The notes: generated by a model from the letters alone, not told the origin. Shown: positions 17,390 through 28,364, counted from the stretch's first letter. The stretch is 64,000 nt of DNA from Roseomonas acroporae (GCF_023223525.1 NZ_JALPRX010000046.1:21572-85571); one strand, 5' to 3'. Numbers and translations: made by a program.

Positions 17390-17935
17390 ATGGACCGGCA
17401 AGGAGGCGGCGCGCGGGTCGCGACGATCGCGTTCGATCGGGCGCTGGAGGTGGATGCGGTGCTGGCCAGCACCGTCGCCGCGCTGCGCCGCAAGGGCTTC
17501 GCGGTCGGCGGGCTGATGCAGCATTTCGGCGAGCGCCTGCCGGGCGGCAAGCGCAGCATGTGGCTGGAGGACATCGGCAGCGGCGAGCGCATCCGCATCG
17601 ACCAGCCGCGCGGCGCCGGCGCCATCTCCTGCACGCTGGATCTCGACGCCCTGGCCCGCGCCGCCTGCCACCTGCGCGACGCGATACGCAGCGGCGCCGA
17701 CCTGCTGGTGGTGAACCGCTTCGGCATCAGCGAGGCGGAGGGCGGCGGCATGCGGGCGGAGATCGCGGAGGCGCTCTGCTCCGGCATGCCGCTGCTGATC
17801 GCCGTGCGCATGGACCTGCTGCCGGCCTGGGGGGAATTCCTGGGCGGGACGCCCTGGTGCCTGCCGGCGCAATCCCACGCGGCCTGTGCCTGGGCGCTGG
17901 AGGCGATCGAGGCGGCGACGGCGGTGGCGATCTGA
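17390..17935 (+). CDS. DUF2478-family protein, nif-island associated
   Basis: A 181-residue cytosolic protein that I recognise as DUF2478, a family with a P-loop-like NTPase-related fold often found with molybdenum or nitrogenase genes. Visible hallmarks are FAVGGLMQHFGERLPGGKR (about residues 37-55) and LLVVNRFGISEAEGGGMRAE (about 103-122). The classical Walker A is not evident. ATG 17390 was chosen for its GGAG site eight bases upstream. It is the first gene behind a strong NifA/sigma-54 promoter and shares the transcript with nifO. The biochemical role is not established; a link to molybdenum handling is inference. Confidence 0.8.
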   Translation: MDRQGGGARVATIAFDRALEVDAVLASTVAALRRKGFAVGGLMQHFGERLPGGKRSMWLEDIGSGERIRIDQPRGAGAISCTLDLDALARAACHLRDAIRSGADLLVVNRFGISEAEGGGMRAEIAEALCSGMPLLIAVRMDLLPAWGEFLGGTPWCLPAQSHAACAWALEAIEAATAVAI

Positions 17936-17986
17936 GCGGTGCCGCGCGGCGGGCTTCGCCGCGCGGGGGAGACGGCGAGGCGGGCG

Positions 17987-18379
17987 ATGGCGCGGGTGGT
18001 GTTCTTCGGCAAGCCGGGCTGCCAGGGCAATGCCCGCCAGGTCGAGCTGCTGCGGGCCTCCGGGCACGTGGTCGAGCTGCGCGACCTGCGCGCCGGGCCC
18101 TGGACGGCGGCGACGCTGCGCCCCTTCTTCGGCGACATGCCGGTCGCCGACTGGTTCAACCGTTCCGCGCCGGCTGTCGTGCGGGGCGAGATGCGGCCGG
18201 AGGCGCTCGACGAGCCGACGGCGCTGTCGCTGCTGCTCGCCGCGCCGCTGCTGATCCGGCGGCCGCTGCTGCAGGTCGGCGAGCGGCGCATGGCCGGCTT
18301 CGTGCCCGAGGCGATCGGGGCGTGGATCGGCCTCGCGGCCGGCCTGCCGCCGATCGGCGAAGGCTGCCCGCGCCGCTGA
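17987..18379 (+). CDS. nifO: Nitrogenase-associated ArsC/Spx-like protein NifO
   Basis: A 130-residue thioredoxin-fold protein of the ArsC/Spx class. The N-terminal VVFFGKPGCQGNARQVELL carries a single Cys (C12) at the ArsC position; the following DLRAGPWTAATLRPFFG and MPVADWFNRSAP match the nitrogenase-associated subgroup to which Azotobacter NifO belongs. It lies 51 bp downstream of DUF2478 in the same NifA-controlled unit. NifO has been linked to molybdenum allocation between nitrogenase and nitrate reductase; whether this one does the same is inference. Start ATG 17987 follows GGGAGACGG; an upstream GTG (17939) gives a poor N-terminus. Confidence 0.82.
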   Translation: MARVVFFGKPGCQGNARQVELLRASGHVVELRDLRAGPWTAATLRPFFGDMPVADWFNRSAPAVVRGEMRPEALDEPTALSLLLAAPLLIRRPLLQVGERRMAGFVPEAIGAWIGLAAGLPPIGEGCPRR

Positions 18380-18468
18380 GCGCCGACGGCGAGGAGGGCG
18401 GCAGCGGCGGCGGGAACGGTGCCGTGCCGGAACCATGTGGCGACCCCGACCGGCGGCGTGTCGGGATT

Positions 18469-18484
18469 TGTCGCATCCGGGACA
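18469..18484 (+). promoter_or_regulatory. NifA upstream activator site of nifV
   Basis: TGT-cgcatccggg-ACA is a perfect NifA site, 56 bp upstream of the -24 GG of the nifV promoter (about -90 from the expected start). Confidence 0.88.
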
Positions 18485-18539
18485 GGCGCGCCGCGGCGGT
18501 GCGCCCCGGCGGCGCTCCCCGGTGTCGGCGGGACTGCGC

Positions 18540-18555
18540 TGGCATGGCGGTTGCT
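18540..18555 (+). promoter_or_regulatory. Sigma-54 promoter of nifV
   Basis: TGGCAT-ggcgg-TTGCT matches the -24/-12 consensus exactly and lies 34 bp before the nifV ATG. Confidence 0.92.
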
Positions 18556-18589
18556 CCACCGCTCACGCAACCCTGCAGGGGATCCCGGC

Positions 18590-19780
18590 ATGCCGAATCT
18601 CGCTTCCCACGCGCCGCAGGACGACGAGACCGCGGCGCGGCTGATCGGGCTGAACGACAGCACGCTGCGCGACGGCGAGCAGGCGCCCGGCGTCGCCTTC
18701 ACCGATGCGGAGAAGCTGCGCATCGCGCGCGCGCTCGATGCCGCCGGCATCGACGAGATCGAGGCCGGCACCCCGGCCATGGGCGACGCCGAGATCGAGA
18801 TCATCGGCGAGATCGGTCGCGTTGCGGAGCGCGCCGCCGTCATCGCCTGGGGCCGGATGCGCGAGGAGGACGTGGCGGCGGCGCTGCGCACCGGGCTCGG
18901 CCGCGTCAGCCTCTCCGTGCCGATGTCGGCGCGGCAGATGCGGGCCAAGGGCTACGAAGGGCCGAAGGACGTGCTCGCGCGCATCGCGCGCATCGTGCCG
19001 CTGGCACGCGACAGGGGCCTCGTCGTGGCCGTGGGCGGCGAGGATTCGAGCCGTGCGGAGCCGGACTTCGTGCTGCGCGTGCTGGATGCCGTGGCCGCGG
19101 CGGGCGGGCACCGCTTCCGCTTCGCCGACACGCTGGGCGTGATGGAGCCGTTCGGCGTGCGCGACGTCTTCCGCCGGCTGCGCGCGGCGAGCGCGCTGGA
19201 GCTGGAATTCCATGGGCATGACGATCTGGGCCTGGCCACGGCCAACACGCTGGCGGCCCTGGCCGGCGGCGCCACCCATGCCAGCGTCTGCGTGCTGGGC
19301 CTGGGCGAGCGGGCGGGCAACGCGCCGCTGGAGGAGGTCGCCGTGGCGCTGGCGCGCACGGGGCGGCACCGGACGCGCGCCGATTTCGGCCGGCTGTGCG
19401 AGCTGGCCGCGGTGGTGGCGGCCGCCTCGGGCCGCGTCGTGCCGGCGGACAAGCCGATCGTCGGCGATGCCGTGTTCAGCCATGAATCGGGCATCCATGT
19501 CAGCGGCCTGCTGCGCGATCCCGCGACTTACGAGGCGCTGGAACCGGCGCAGTTCGGCCGCACGCGCCGCATCGTGTTCGGCAAGCATTCCGGACTCGCG
19601 GCGGTGCGGCACGGGCTGCAGCTGCTGGGCCTCAGCGCCGACGCGGCGGCGGCGGCGGCGATCCTGGCGCAGGTGCGGTGCCGTGCCGAGCAGACCAAGC
19701 GGCCGGTGGAGCTGCCGGCCCTGGCCGATCTGCATGCGGCGCTGGCGCGCGGCAGCGGGTTGCTGCACGCGGCCGGGTAG
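18590..19780 (+). CDS. nifV: Homocitrate synthase NifV
   Basis: A 396-residue enzyme that condenses acetyl-CoA with 2-oxoglutarate to homocitrate, the organic ligand of FeMo-co. The DRE-TIM signature is LNDSTLRDGEQ (residues 21-31), with the metal-binding His pair in FHGHDD (208, 210) and GERAGNAPLEEV downstream. It is shorter at the C-terminus than LeuA, lacking the allosteric domain, as usual for NifV. ATG 18590 is preceded by CAGGGG. It stands alone behind its own NifA site and sigma-54 promoter, between the nifO unit and nifA. Confidence 0.93.
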   Translation: MPNLASHAPQDDETAARLIGLNDSTLRDGEQAPGVAFTDAEKLRIARALDAAGIDEIEAGTPAMGDAEIEIIGEIGRVAERAAVIAWGRMREEDVAAALRTGLGRVSLSVPMSARQMRAKGYEGPKDVLARIARIVPLARDRGLVVAVGGEDSSRAEPDFVLRVLDAVAAAGGHRFRFADTLGVMEPFGVRDVFRRLRAASALELEFHGHDDLGLATANTLAALAGGATHASVCVLGLGERAGNAPLEEVAVALARTGRHRTRADFGRLCELAAVVAAASGRVVPADKPIVGDAVFSHESGIHVSGLLRDPATYEALEPAQFGRTRRIVFGKHSGLAAVRHGLQLLGLSADAAAAAAILAQVRCRAEQTKRPVELPALADLHAALARGSGLLHAAG

Positions 19781-19874
19781 AGGCGGCCGATCGGCGGAGG
19801 CGTCACGCCGCCACGCCCTCGCCTTCCGTTCACGCGCGCGCCGTGCTGCGAATCCCTCGCATCCGAGGCGGCGC

Positions 19875-19890
19875 CGGCATGGGTATTGCA
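19875..19890 (+). promoter_or_regulatory. Sigma-54-like promoter before nifA
   Basis: CGGCAT-gggta-TTGCA has the invariant GG and GC with the right 10-bp spacing; only the first base departs from TGGCAY. No TGT-N10-ACA site was found between 19781 and 19874, so activation, if any, would come from a distant site or another enhancer protein. Confidence 0.6.
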
Positions 19891-19977
19891 GGCGGCATCT
19901 CGGAAGTCCTACTCTGCCGCCGAAGCGCTCAGCAACGGCTTTCGCAACCGCCTTTCGGGCAATCCTGGAGGCGAATC

Positions 19978-21672
<1,695 letters not shown>

Positions 21673-21684
21673 TCCCGACGACCC

Positions 21685-21720
21685 TGTCGGGAAGCGGACA
21701 GCACTGTCCGCTCCGCGACA
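21685..21720 (+). promoter_or_regulatory. Two NifA activator sites of nifB
   Basis: Perfect TGT-N10-ACA sites at 21685-21700 and 21705-21720, 20 bp apart (two helical turns), directly after the nifA stop. They end 45 bp before the nifB -24 GG. Confidence 0.9.
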
Positions 21721-21764
21721 GCGGGGGCTTTCGGTAAGATGTTGATACAGAAAGGGAAATTCTC

Positions 21765-21780
21765 TGGCATAGGGCTTGCC
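21765..21780 (+). promoter_or_regulatory. Sigma-54 promoter of the nifB operon
   Basis: TGGCAT-agggc-TTGCC matches the -24/-12 consensus at all but the last, less conserved base. It lies 30 bp before the nifB ATG, behind two NifA sites. Confidence 0.92.
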
Positions 21781-21809
21781 ATCCCGGCTTCGGCAGCACG
21801 GAGCGGATC

Positions 21810-23285
21810 ATGGCGCAGCTCATCAGCCTCGACAGCCTGACGGCGCCGACCACGGCGCGGCAGATGGAGAAGTCGCTCTCGGAAGGCGGCTGCTCCTCAT
21901 CCTCCTGCGGCTCCTCCTCGGGACCCGCGGACCTCGCGCCGGAGATCTGGGAGAAGGTCAAGGACCATCCCTGCTACTCCGAGGAAGCGCACCACTACTT
22001 CGCGCGCATGCATGTCGCGGTGGCGCCCGCCTGCAACATCCAGTGCAACTACTGCAACCGGAAGTACGATTGCGCCAACGAGAGCCGCCCGGGCGTGGTC
22101 AGCGAGAAGCTGACGCCGGAGCAGGCGATACGCAAGGTGGTGGCCGTGGCCAACGAGGTGCCGCAGCTCTCGGTGCTCGGCATCGCGGGGCCGGGCGACG
22201 CCTGCTACGACTGGAAGAAGACCAGGGCGACCTTCGATTCGATCGCGAAGGTGATCCCCGACATCAAGCTCTGCCTCTCGACCAACGGGCTGGCGCTGCC
22301 GGACCATGTCGACGAGATCGCCGACATGAACATCGACCATGTCACGATCACCATCAACATGGTCGATCCCGAGGTCGGCACGGGGATCTACCCCTGGATC
22401 TTCCACCGGCACCGGCGCTGGACCGGCCTCGACGCCTCCAGGATCCTGCACGAGCGGCAGATGGAGGGGCTGGAGATGCTGGCGGCGCGCAAGATCCTGG
22501 TGAAGGTGAACTCCGTCATGATCCCCGGGATCAACGACGAGCACCTGATCGAGGTGAACAGGGTCGTCAAGTCGAAGGGCGCCTTCCTGCACAACATCAT
22601 GCCGCTGATCTCCGATCCGGCGCATGGCACGCATTTCGGCCTGACCGGCCAGCGCGGCCCGCGCGCCATGGAGCTGAAGGCGCTGCAGGACAGGCTGGAG
22701 GACGGCACCAAGCTGATGCGCCACTGCCGCCAGTGCCGCGCCGACGCGGTGGGGCTGCTGGGCGAGGACCGGGGGCAGGAGTTCACGCTCGACCAGCTTC
22801 CGGCCGAGGTGAGCTACGATCCGAACAAGCGCGCCGCCTATCGCGAGGTGGTGGCCGCCGAGCGCGGCGAGCACGTCTCGCACAAGGCGGCGGCCGATGC
22901 GGCGCTGGCCGACGTCGGCGAGGCGCCGACGCTGCTGGTGGCGATCGCCACCAAGGGCGGCGGCCGCATCAACCAGCATTTCGGACATGCCAGGGAATTC
23001 CAGGTCTACGAGGTCTCGCCGGCCGGCATCCGGTTCATCAGCCACCGCAAGGTGGACCAGTACTGCCAGGGCGGCTGGGGCGAGGACGCGACGCTGGACG
23101 GCGTGATCGAGATGCTGGACGGGATCTCCTTCGTGCTGTGCGCCAAGATCGGCGACTGCCCGAAGGACAGCCTGAAGGCCGCCGGCATCGCGGTCAGCGA
23201 CGACTACGCGCACGAGTGGATCGAGGCGGGAATCGCCGCCTGGTACAAGGCCGAGTACGGCGCCGAGATCCGGCTCAGCGCCTGA
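21810..23285 (+). CDS. nifB: Nitrogenase cofactor biosynthesis radical SAM protein NifB
   Basis: A 491-residue enzyme that builds the 8Fe-9S-carbide NifB-co core from two [4Fe-4S] clusters and SAM. The radical SAM cysteines are C75, C79 and C82 (CNIQCNYC), followed by RKYDCANESRPGV, all standard. The Ser/Cys-rich N-terminus (GGCSSSSCGSSSG) is typical. The C-terminal third (about 370-490; ATKGGGRINQHFGHA) is the NifX-like cofactor-binding domain, so this is the fused long form. First gene of a six-gene operon under NifA. Confidence 0.97.
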   Translation: MAQLISLDSLTAPTTARQMEKSLSEGGCSSSSCGSSSGPADLAPEIWEKVKDHPCYSEEAHHYFARMHVAVAPACNIQCNYCNRKYDCANESRPGVVSEKLTPEQAIRKVVAVANEVPQLSVLGIAGPGDACYDWKKTRATFDSIAKVIPDIKLCLSTNGLALPDHVDEIADMNIDHVTITINMVDPEVGTGIYPWIFHRHRRWTGLDASRILHERQMEGLEMLAARKILVKVNSVMIPGINDEHLIEVNRVVKSKGAFLHNIMPLISDPAHGTHFGLTGQRGPRAMELKALQDRLEDGTKLMRHCRQCRADAVGLLGEDRGQEFTLDQLPAEVSYDPNKRAAYREVVAAERGEHVSHKAAADAALADVGEAPTLLVAIATKGGGRINQHFGHAREFQVYEVSPAGIRFISHRKVDQYCQGGWGEDATLDGVIEMLDGISFVLCAKIGDCPKDSLKAAGIAVSDDYAHEWIEAGIAAWYKAEYGAEIRLSA

Positions 23286-23318
23286 CCGGACAGAGGGAAA
23301 AGAGAAGGAGAATCTCCC

Positions 23319-23513
23319 ATGGCTTTGAAGATCGTCGCCTCGCAGTGCACCGTCTGCGGCGCCTGCGAGTTCGAGTGCCCCAACGTCGCCATCCGCATGA
23401 AGGGCGACATCTACGTGATCGACCCGAAGAAGTGCACGGAGTGCGAGGGCCAGTTCGACTCGCCGCAATGCGCGGCGGTCTGCCCGGTGCCGAACACCTG
23501 CATCAAGGCCTGA
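23319..23513 (+). CDS. fdxN: 2[4Fe-4S] ferredoxin FdxN
   Basis: A 64-residue bacterial ferredoxin. Cluster ligands are C10-X2-C13-X2-C16-X3-C20 and C39-X2-C42-X8-C51-X3-C55, the insertion of eight residues in the second motif being typical of nif-linked FdxN/FrxA. It lies 33 bp downstream of nifB with an AGAAGGAG site. In other diazotrophs it donates electrons to NifB or to nitrogenase reductase. Confidence 0.93.
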   Translation: MALKIVASQCTVCGACEFECPNVAIRMKGDIYVIDPKKCTECEGQFDSPQCAAVCPVPNTCIKA

Positions 23514-23521
23514 ACGGCGCG

Positions 23522-24286
23522 ATGCAACCACCGGCCGAGCCGTCGGATGCGGCCGACTGGCTCGGCCGGCCGGTCCGCTGTCTGGAATGCCGGCATGCGG
23601 ACATGCAGCGCCAGGGCCTGTGCCAGCGCGGCCGGGCCTGCGTGCACGATCGGCGCGCGCGTCGGGTCGACCGCTTCTTCGGCTCGCATCCGGGCCTGGC
23701 GGACGAGTATCTCGACCATCCCTATTTCGAGGTGCGGGCGATCGCGGCGCGCTACTGCACGCTGTTCCGCCTGCCGGCGCTGATGGATGACCCGGAGCCC
23801 GAGGTGCGCGCGCAGGTCGCGCTGCGCCTGCCGCCCGCGCGCATCGGCCGGCTGGCCGAGGACCCCGACAGACGCGTGCGCGTCGCCGCCACCAGCCGCC
23901 TCGCCGGCAAGGCTCTCGTCGCGATGCTGCGCGACCCCGACTACTACGTGCGGCTGATCGCGGTGCGCCGGCTGCCGCCGGACGTGCTGCCGCTCGCCGC
24001 CGGGGATCCGGAGCCGGAGGTGCGCCGCTGGGCCGCACGCCGGATGCCGCCCGAGCGGCTCGGCGTGCTGCTGGGCGACCAGGACCCGCTGGTGCGCCTG
24101 GAGGTGGCCGAGCGCCTGCCGCCGGCGCGGCTGCACCTGCTGGCCGACGATCCCGACATGCGGGTCCGCTTCGCCGTCGTGCAGCGCGCGCCCGCCGATC
24201 TGCTGGGCCGGTTCGGGCGGGATGCCGAGCGGCTGGTACGCGAGGCCGCGGCGGAGCGCCGCGCCGAACTGGAGGAGGAGGGCTGA
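23522..24286 (+). CDS. LRV-type [4Fe-4S] repeat protein
   Basis: A 254-residue protein with an N-terminal cysteine cluster C20-X2-C23-X10-C34-X5-C40, the LRV Fe-S motif, followed by about eight short alpha repeats of the type DDPEPEVRAQVALRLPPARI (leucine-rich repeat variant). The prototype LRV protein was described from Azotobacter vinelandii next to nif genes. It starts 8 bp after fdxN and ends 2 bp before nifZ, so it is fully embedded in the NifA-controlled operon. The function is not established; a redox-linked scaffold for cluster or nitrogenase assembly is possible. Confidence 0.85.
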   Translation: MQPPAEPSDAADWLGRPVRCLECRHADMQRQGLCQRGRACVHDRRARRVDRFFGSHPGLADEYLDHPYFEVRAIAARYCTLFRLPALMDDPEPEVRAQVALRLPPARIGRLAEDPDRRVRVAATSRLAGKALVAMLRDPDYYVRLIAVRRLPPDVLPLAAGDPEPEVRRWAARRMPPERLGVLLGDQDPLVRLEVAERLPPARLHLLADDPDMRVRFAVVQRAPADLLGRFGRDAERLVREAAAERRAELEEEG

Positions 24287-24288
24287 CG

Positions 24289-24576
24289 ATGGGCCTCGGA
24301 CGCGAGGAGGAGATGGAAGTCTACCAGCAGCCGCGCTTCATGCCCGGCACGAAGGTGGTCTCCACGAAGTACGTGAAGAACGACGGCACCTTCCCCGGTC
24401 GGGAGATCGGCGAGGTGCTCGTGCGCAAGGGGGATGTCGGCTACGTGCGCGACGTCGGCATGTTCCTCCAGCGCTACTACATCTATGCCGTGGACTTCAT
24501 TGCCCGCGATGCCGTGGTCGGCATGCGCGGCCGCGAGCTGGTCCTGGCCGATCGGCCTGGGGGGAGCGGGACATGA
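24289..24576 (+). CDS. nifZ: Nitrogen fixation protein NifZ
   Basis: A 95-residue protein with the NifZ core (PRFMPGTKVVSTKYVKNDG, then FPGREIGEVLVRKGDVGYVRD). NifZ helps P-cluster maturation in the second half of the MoFe protein. It is close to the shorter NifZ length. Its stop overlaps the nifT start by four bases. Confidence 0.93.
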   Translation: MGLGREEEMEVYQQPRFMPGTKVVSTKYVKNDGTFPGREIGEVLVRKGDVGYVRDVGMFLQRYYIYAVDFIARDAVVGMRGRELVLADRPGGSGT

Positions 24577-24785
24577 AGGTGATGATCAGACGCGACGCGA
24601 AGGGCCTTTCGGCCTACGTGCCGAAGAAGGACCTGGAGGAGCCGATCGTCGAGACGGAGCGGGACTCGCTCTGGGGCGGCTGGGTGCGGCTCAAGAATGG
24701 CTGGATGCTCGACCTGCCGGACATGGACGCGCGGACGCGGCTTCCGGTGACGGTGAACGCGAAGAAGCGCGGCGGGGAGGACTAG
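24573..24785 (+). CDS. nifT: NifT/FixU family protein
   Basis: A 70-residue protein with the NifT/FixU pattern: MKVMIRRDAKGLSAYVPKKD at the start and WGGWVRLKNGWMLDLP in the middle. Its role in nitrogenase maturation is unknown and mutants elsewhere have weak phenotypes. The ATG overlaps the nifZ stop (ATGA), so translation is coupled. Confidence 0.9.
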   Translation: MKVMIRRDAKGLSAYVPKKDLEEPIVETERDSLWGGWVRLKNGWMLDLPDMDARTRLPVTVNAKKRGGED

Positions 24786-24788
24786 GCC

Positions 24789-25619
24789 GTGGGTGCTGCG
24801 AATTTCCTGCCGGACGAGGTGCTGGGGCGGCTGCGCGAGGGCATGCTGATCCCCTATCTCGGCCCGGGCGTCACCGCACTCGGAGCGCCGGCGATCCCGG
24901 TCTCCGACGCGGAGCTAGCCACCTTCCTCGGTGACCGCGTGGCGCTGCCGCGCCGGGCACGCGGCAACCTCTGGGCGGCGGCGCAGTTCATCGAGAGCCG
25001 GCGCCACCGCAAGGCGCTGGTGTCGCTGATGTCGGAAGCCTACGCCCTGCCTGCGCCGCCGGTGCCGATGCAGCACTGGCTGGCGGGCCTGCGGCCATCC
25101 ATGATCGTGGATACGTGGTACGATGGCGCGATGCGGGCCGCGCTGGCGGGCACCGGTCAGGACTGGGGCGAGATCCAGGGCATCACCCGTGCCGGCATCG
25201 GCGAGGCGCGCTGGTATCGCGCCTACGATCACGCGGGCGCGGAAGCCGCGATCGGCGCGGCGCCGGGCTGGCGCACGCTGCTCTACAAGCCGCATGGCGG
25301 CGTGACGCCGGCGCACAACTACCTGGTGGCCGACAGCGACTATGTCGAGGTTCTGACGGAGATCGACATCCAGTCGCCGATTCCGGACGAGGTGAAGCGG
25401 CGGCGGGAGGGCCGCGGCTTCCTGTTCCTCGGCTGCCGCTTCCACGACCAGATGCTGCGCACCTATGCCCGGCAGATCATGAAGCGCTCCGCCGGCCCGC
25501 ACTGGGCGGTGCTGCCGGCCGAGCCGATGACGCGCAACGAGCGGAACTTCCTGGAGCAGCAGGGCATCAGCCCGATCGAAGTGCCGCTGGAGGAGATCGG
25601 GCGCGCCATCGCCGCCTGA
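24789..25619 (+). CDS. SIR2-like (sirtuin-fold) protein in the nifB operon
   Basis: A 276-residue protein resembling SIR2_2-type proteins: a modified nucleotide loop IPYLGPGVTALG (21-32) in place of GAGxS, VDTWYD (108-112) where sirtuins have TTNYD, a candidate catalytic His in YKPHGG (H169), and a C-terminal FLFLGCRFHDQMLRTYARQI segment like the FLGYSxxD block of SIR2 family proteins. No membrane or second effector domain is seen. It starts at GTG 24789 with GGAGG upstream, 3 bp after nifT, and is the last gene before a strong hairpin, so it is NifA-controlled. NAD(+) hydrolysis or protein deacylation is possible; a role in nitrogenase control is inference. Confidence 0.8.
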   Translation: MGAANFLPDEVLGRLREGMLIPYLGPGVTALGAPAIPVSDAELATFLGDRVALPRRARGNLWAAAQFIESRRHRKALVSLMSEAYALPAPPVPMQHWLAGLRPSMIVDTWYDGAMRAALAGTGQDWGEIQGITRAGIGEARWYRAYDHAGAEAAIGAAPGWRTLLYKPHGGVTPAHNYLVADSDYVEVLTEIDIQSPIPDEVKRRREGRGFLFLGCRFHDQMLRTYARQIMKRSAGPHWAVLPAEPMTRNERNFLEQQGISPIEVPLEEIGRAIAA

Positions 25620-25642
25620 ACGCCACAAAACGTCGCGTGCCG

Positions 25643-25677
25643 AACGGCGCCCGGGGACCTGCTCCCCGGGCGCCGTT
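25643..25677 (+). terminator. Strong hairpin ending the nifB operon
   Basis: Perfect 15-bp stem (25643-25657 with 25663-25677; aacggcgcccgggga) and loop cctgc, 24 bp after the SIR2-like stop. No U-tract follows, so it could be an attenuating hairpin, but its position between two NifA-driven operons fits termination. Confidence 0.75.
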
Positions 25678-25713
25678 GCGCGTTCACCGGCCTCGACATG
25701 GAGCCGACGCTAT

Positions 25714-25729
25714 TGTCGGATAGACAACA
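25714..25729 (+). promoter_or_regulatory. NifA activator site of nifHDK
   Basis: TGT-cggatagaca-ACA is a perfect NifA site 78 bp before the -24 GG. The DNA between (25771-25795, around the 10-bp palindrome GTTTATAAAC) is conspicuously A/T-rich for this genome and may bind IHF to loop the promoter. Confidence 0.9.
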
Positions 25730-25782
25730 GTGGCTGTCGACACCGGGCGCGCGGCAGGATTCGTCGAAGTCGTTGTTTATAA

Positions 25783-26778
<996 letters not shown>

Positions 26779-26782
26779 CCGG

Positions 26783-26809
26783 ACTGGCCGGCCGCGCACC
26801 GTGCGGCCG
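26783..26809 (+). terminator. Hairpin between nifH and nifD
   Basis: Ten-bp perfect stem (26783-26792 with 26800-26809, ggccggccgc) and 7-nt loop, 4 bp after the nifH stop. There is no U-tract. Such a hairpin commonly protects the nifH transcript 3' end and gives the excess of NifH over NifDK; here that is inference. Confidence 0.65.
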
Positions 26810-26842
26810 GCCGCCTCCACTCCGACGATGGGGAGACAGGCC

Positions 26843-28345
26843 ATGAGCCTCGACGACTATTCGAACGACAGCGAGTTCCACCACCGCCTCATCGCCGAAG
26901 TGCTTGAGGCGTACCCGGACAAGACGAAGAAGCGTCGCCAGAAGCACCTCGGCGTCGCCACCGCGGTCGATGCGCCGGCCGGAGCCGCCGAGGAGGAGGG
27001 CCACGAGGGTGGCCTGACCGAGTGCGGCGTCAAGTCGAACATCAAGTCCATCCCGGGCGTGATGACCATCCGCGGCTGCGCCTACGCAGGCAGCAAGGGC
27101 GTGGTCTGGGGGCCGGTGAAGGACATGGTCCACATCAGCCACGGGCCGGTCGGCTGCGGCCAGTACTCCTGGTCCCAGCGCCGCAACTACTACATCGGCG
27201 ACACCGGCGTGGACACCTTCGTGACGATGCAGTTCACCTCCGACTTCCAGGAGCGGGACATCGTCTTCGGCGGCGACAAGAAGCTCGAGAAGATCATCGA
27301 CGAGATCAACGACCTGTTCCCGCTGGCGAAGGGAATCTCGATCCAGTCGGAGTGCCCGATCGGCTTGATCGGCGACGACATCGAGGCGGTGTCGAAGAAG
27401 AAGAACAAGGAGACGGGCAAGACCATCGTGCCTGTCCGCTGCGAGGGCTTCCGCGGCGTCTCGCAGTCCCTCGGCCACCACATCGCCAACGACGCGATCC
27501 GCGACTGGGTGTTCGACAAGAAGGAGGTCGAGCACGAGACCGGTCCCTACGACGTCAACGTGATCGGGGACTACAACATCGGCGGCGACGCCTGGGCCTC
27601 GCGCATCCTGCTCGAGGAGATGGGCCTGCGCGTGGTCGGCAACTGGTCGGGCGACGCGACGCTGGCCGAGATCGAGCGCGCCCCGAAGGCGCGCCTGAAC
27701 CTCATCCACTGCTACCGGTCGATGAACTACATCTGCCGGCACATGGAGGAGAAGTACGGGATCGCCTGGACCGAGTACAACTTCTTCGGGCCCAGCCAGA
27801 TCGCCGCCTCGCTGCGCAAGATCGCCAGGCACTTCGACGAGACCATCCAGGAGAATGCCGAGAAGGTCATCGCCAAGTACCAGCCGCTGGTCGATGCGGT
27901 GGTGGCGAAGTACCGGCCACGGCTCGAGGGCAAGACGGTGATGCTCTACGTCGGCGGCCTCCGCCCCCGGCACGTCGTCAATGCCTACGAGGATCTCGGC
28001 ATGCGGATCGTCGGCACCGGCTACGAGTTCGGCCACAACGACGACTACCAGCGCACCGGGCACTACGTGAAGGACGGCACGCTGATCTACGACGACGTGA
28101 CCGGCTACGAGCTGGAGCGCTTCATCGAGGGCATCCGCCCCGACCTGGTCGGCTCCGGCATCAAGGAGAAGTACCCGGTGCAGAAGATGGGCATCCCGTT
28201 CCGCCAGATGCACTCCTGGGACTACTCGGGTCCGTATCACGGCTACGACGGCTTCGCGATCTTCGCGCGCGACATGGATCTGGCCATCAACAACCCGGTC
28301 TGGGGCCTGTTCAAGGCGCCATGGCAGACCGAGGCCGCGGCCTGA
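26843..28345 (+). CDS. nifD: Nitrogenase MoFe protein alpha chain NifD
   Basis: A 500-residue subunit. P-cluster cysteines are C79 ([10 protein letters not shown]), C105 (GPVGCGQYS) and C171 ([11 protein letters not shown]); FeMo-co ligands are C290 (LIHCYRSMN) and H457 (MHSWDYSGP), with H212 (SLGHHIAND) near the cofactor. All key residues are those of an active Mo-nitrogenase. The N-terminus is about 17 residues longer than in Azotobacter, with an Ala/Glu-rich insert (44-57). Confidence 0.98.
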   Translation: MSLDDYSNDSEFHHRLIAEVLEAYPDKTKKRRQKHLGVATAVDAPAGAAEEEGHEGGLTECGVKSNIKSIPGVMTIRGCAYAGSKGVVWGPVKDMVHISHGPVGCGQYSWSQRRNYYIGDTGVDTFVTMQFTSDFQERDIVFGGDKKLEKIIDEINDLFPLAKGISIQSECPIGLIGDDIEAVSKKKNKETGKTIVPVRCEGFRGVSQSLGHHIANDAIRDWVFDKKEVEHETGPYDVNVIGDYNIGGDAWASRILLEEMGLRVVGNWSGDATLAEIERAPKARLNLIHCYRSMNYICRHMEEKYGIAWTEYNFFGPSQIAASLRKIARHFDETIQENAEKVIAKYQPLVDAVVAKYRPRLEGKTVMLYVGGLRPRHVVNAYEDLGMRIVGTGYEFGHNDDYQRTGHYVKDGTLIYDDVTGYELERFIEGIRPDLVGSGIKEKYPVQKMGIPFRQMHSWDYSGPYHGYDGFAIFARDMDLAINNPVWGLFKAPWQTEAAA

Positions 28346-28364
28346 AGGCAGAGGGATCACGACG

